DNA of 64,000 bases from Girardinichthys multiradiatus. Its lineage: Eukaryota > Chordata > Actinopteri > Cyprinodontiformes > Goodeidae. Each line of letters opens with the position of its first letter. The first letter of the stretch is position 1. The translations under genes and the position numbers were made by a program. Positions 63,070-64,000 of this stretch are shown piece by piece. Location of the stretch: assembly GCF_021462225.1 (NCBI RefSeq), contig NC_061812.1, forward strand, positions 44,745,363 through 44,809,362, in the 5' to 3' direction. A model generated the notes under the pieces. That model had not been told where the DNA came from. It searched no databases and saw only the letters and a list, made by a program, of their open reading frames with translations.

Positions 63070-63912
63070 AGATGTTCATATGTTTTATAAGTTCCTCTCA
63101 TGTTGTCGCCTTACAATCGAAGAGTAAAAGTCCAACCCAGATTAGTACATAGTTGGATCCATTGTGTTAAAAGCTGTTTGTAAATAAAATCTGAAAGTGT
63201 GCAGTGTGTATTTCGATTCAGTCCCCTTATTCAAAAGGTTGTAAAACCATCTATGAAAACATAGCTGCACCTCATTTGGGCTACATCTAAAGACAGATTT
63301 TTTGCCATTTCTTATATTTTTCTTAAAAGCTCTGGCTCCGTTAAACTGGAAGGAGATGTCAGTTTTAATGTCCTTCCACCAATTCTTCATTGGATTTAGG
63401 TCTAGACTTTGACTAGGCCATTTAAGTCTTCAATGGGGACAGGGAATCTGGTCAGAGTTTTGGACATCTTCTGAGAGATGTCCAAAACCTTTAGTCCTTA
63501 ACGTCCAGCCTGATCTGTCTGCTGTGTTCCTTGGTCGTCATGACACTGTGTGTTCACTAATGTTCTCTAACCAACCTCTGAGGCCATCACAGAGGAGCAG
63601 GATTTACAGTATACTAAGCTTAAATTGTATACAGGCTGACTCTTTTAACTATTTAAGTGATTTCTGAAGGCAGCTGGCACTAGATTTGATTAGGTGGTAT
63701 CAGAGCAAAAGGGCCCAAATTTAAATGCGTTCCACATTTTTCAGAATTGAATTTGTATATATGCTGTATTATTTCCTTCCACTTCATTGTTATGTCCTAC
63801 TTTGTGTTGAGCTTACATAAATTCCCACTAAAATTCAAAGATGTTTCTGGTTGTAAAGTGACAAAATGTGAAAAACATGCAAGGGTATGAATATTTAAGC
63901 TAGGTAGTGTAC
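63070..63912 (-). mobile_element. Tc1-like relic in the chl1 intron after exon 23
   Basis: Minus-strand text of the old fish Tc1 family: terminal 'acaaaatgtgaaaaacatgcaagggtatgaatat', 'cctactttgtgttg', then 'tgatctgtctgctgtgttccttggtcgtcatgacactgtgtgttcactaatgttctctaa' (in pieces). Only the 5' region remains; transposase core lost. Confidence 0.65.
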
Positions 63913-64000
63913 AATTTTTAACATGGTGTGTGTTGATATGAGCTGTCCTATAATTTAAGCACTTTAGATAGCAGTTGCATGTTTTAGGTAAGGTAAGGTA

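Overview
This window reads as chromosomal DNA from a ray-finned (teleost) fish. It is AT-rich and intron-rich, with a very high load of fish-type mobile DNA: several Tc1-like transposons, a Rex3 LINE, hAT-like miniature elements, a tRNA-headed SINE and Ty3/gypsy debris. I find one host gene. It is a plus-strand orthologue of CHL1 (close homologue of L1), a neural cell-adhesion molecule of the L1 family. Which teleost paralogue (chl1a or chl1b) cannot be settled from sequence alone.

Layout. Positions 1-25,000 hold no host gene that I can support. They contain an 847-2975 GC-box repeat with an internal tandem duplication, a hAT-like MITE (7383-7940), two near-identical full-length Tc1 copies with open transposases (8820-10429 and 15819-17428), a TA-flanked MITE (14498-15195), a long foldback around the second Tc1, a GC-rich repeat, and a broken Ty3/gypsy RNase H-integrase fragment (about 18180-18990). 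Degenerate Tc1 relics of an older family lie around 385-740, 20990-21415 and 22620-23690.

From 25106 to the right edge the window is chl1. I could join 23 coding exons, about 3.1 kb of coding sequence and 1036 codons. They encode a signal peptide, six Ig domains, four fibronectin III domains and the start of the juxtamembrane linker. All joins keep frame and every boundary between domains is phase 1. The transmembrane and cytoplasmic exons, including the ankyrin-binding tail, must lie beyond 64000. The large introns are loaded with mobile elements. Intron 1 has a Tc1-type element, a Tc1 relic and a SINE. Intron 3 has a three-level nest ending in a solo-LTR-like unit. Intron 8 has two oppositely oriented Tc1 copies in one (TA)n tract. 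Intron 11 has a Tc1 relic carrying a LINE 3' end and a hAT MITE. Introns 13 and 18 have Tc1 relics. Intron 21 has a truncated, frameshifted Rex3.

No new biological system stands out. The most unusual things are structural: (i) copies 3 and 4 of the Tc1 family sit inverted inside one chl1 intron, so the pre-mRNA could fold into a duplex of about 1.1 kb; (ii) two apparently intact Tc1 transposases; (iii) a perfect 91-bp inverted repeat interrupted by a Tc1; (iv) a perfect 16-bp palindrome at a deletion junction in a gypsy fragment; (v) a CRE plus TATA promoter-like pair inside a solo-LTR-like element in chl1 intron 3. Relationships to named families are from memory of those families. No searches were run.
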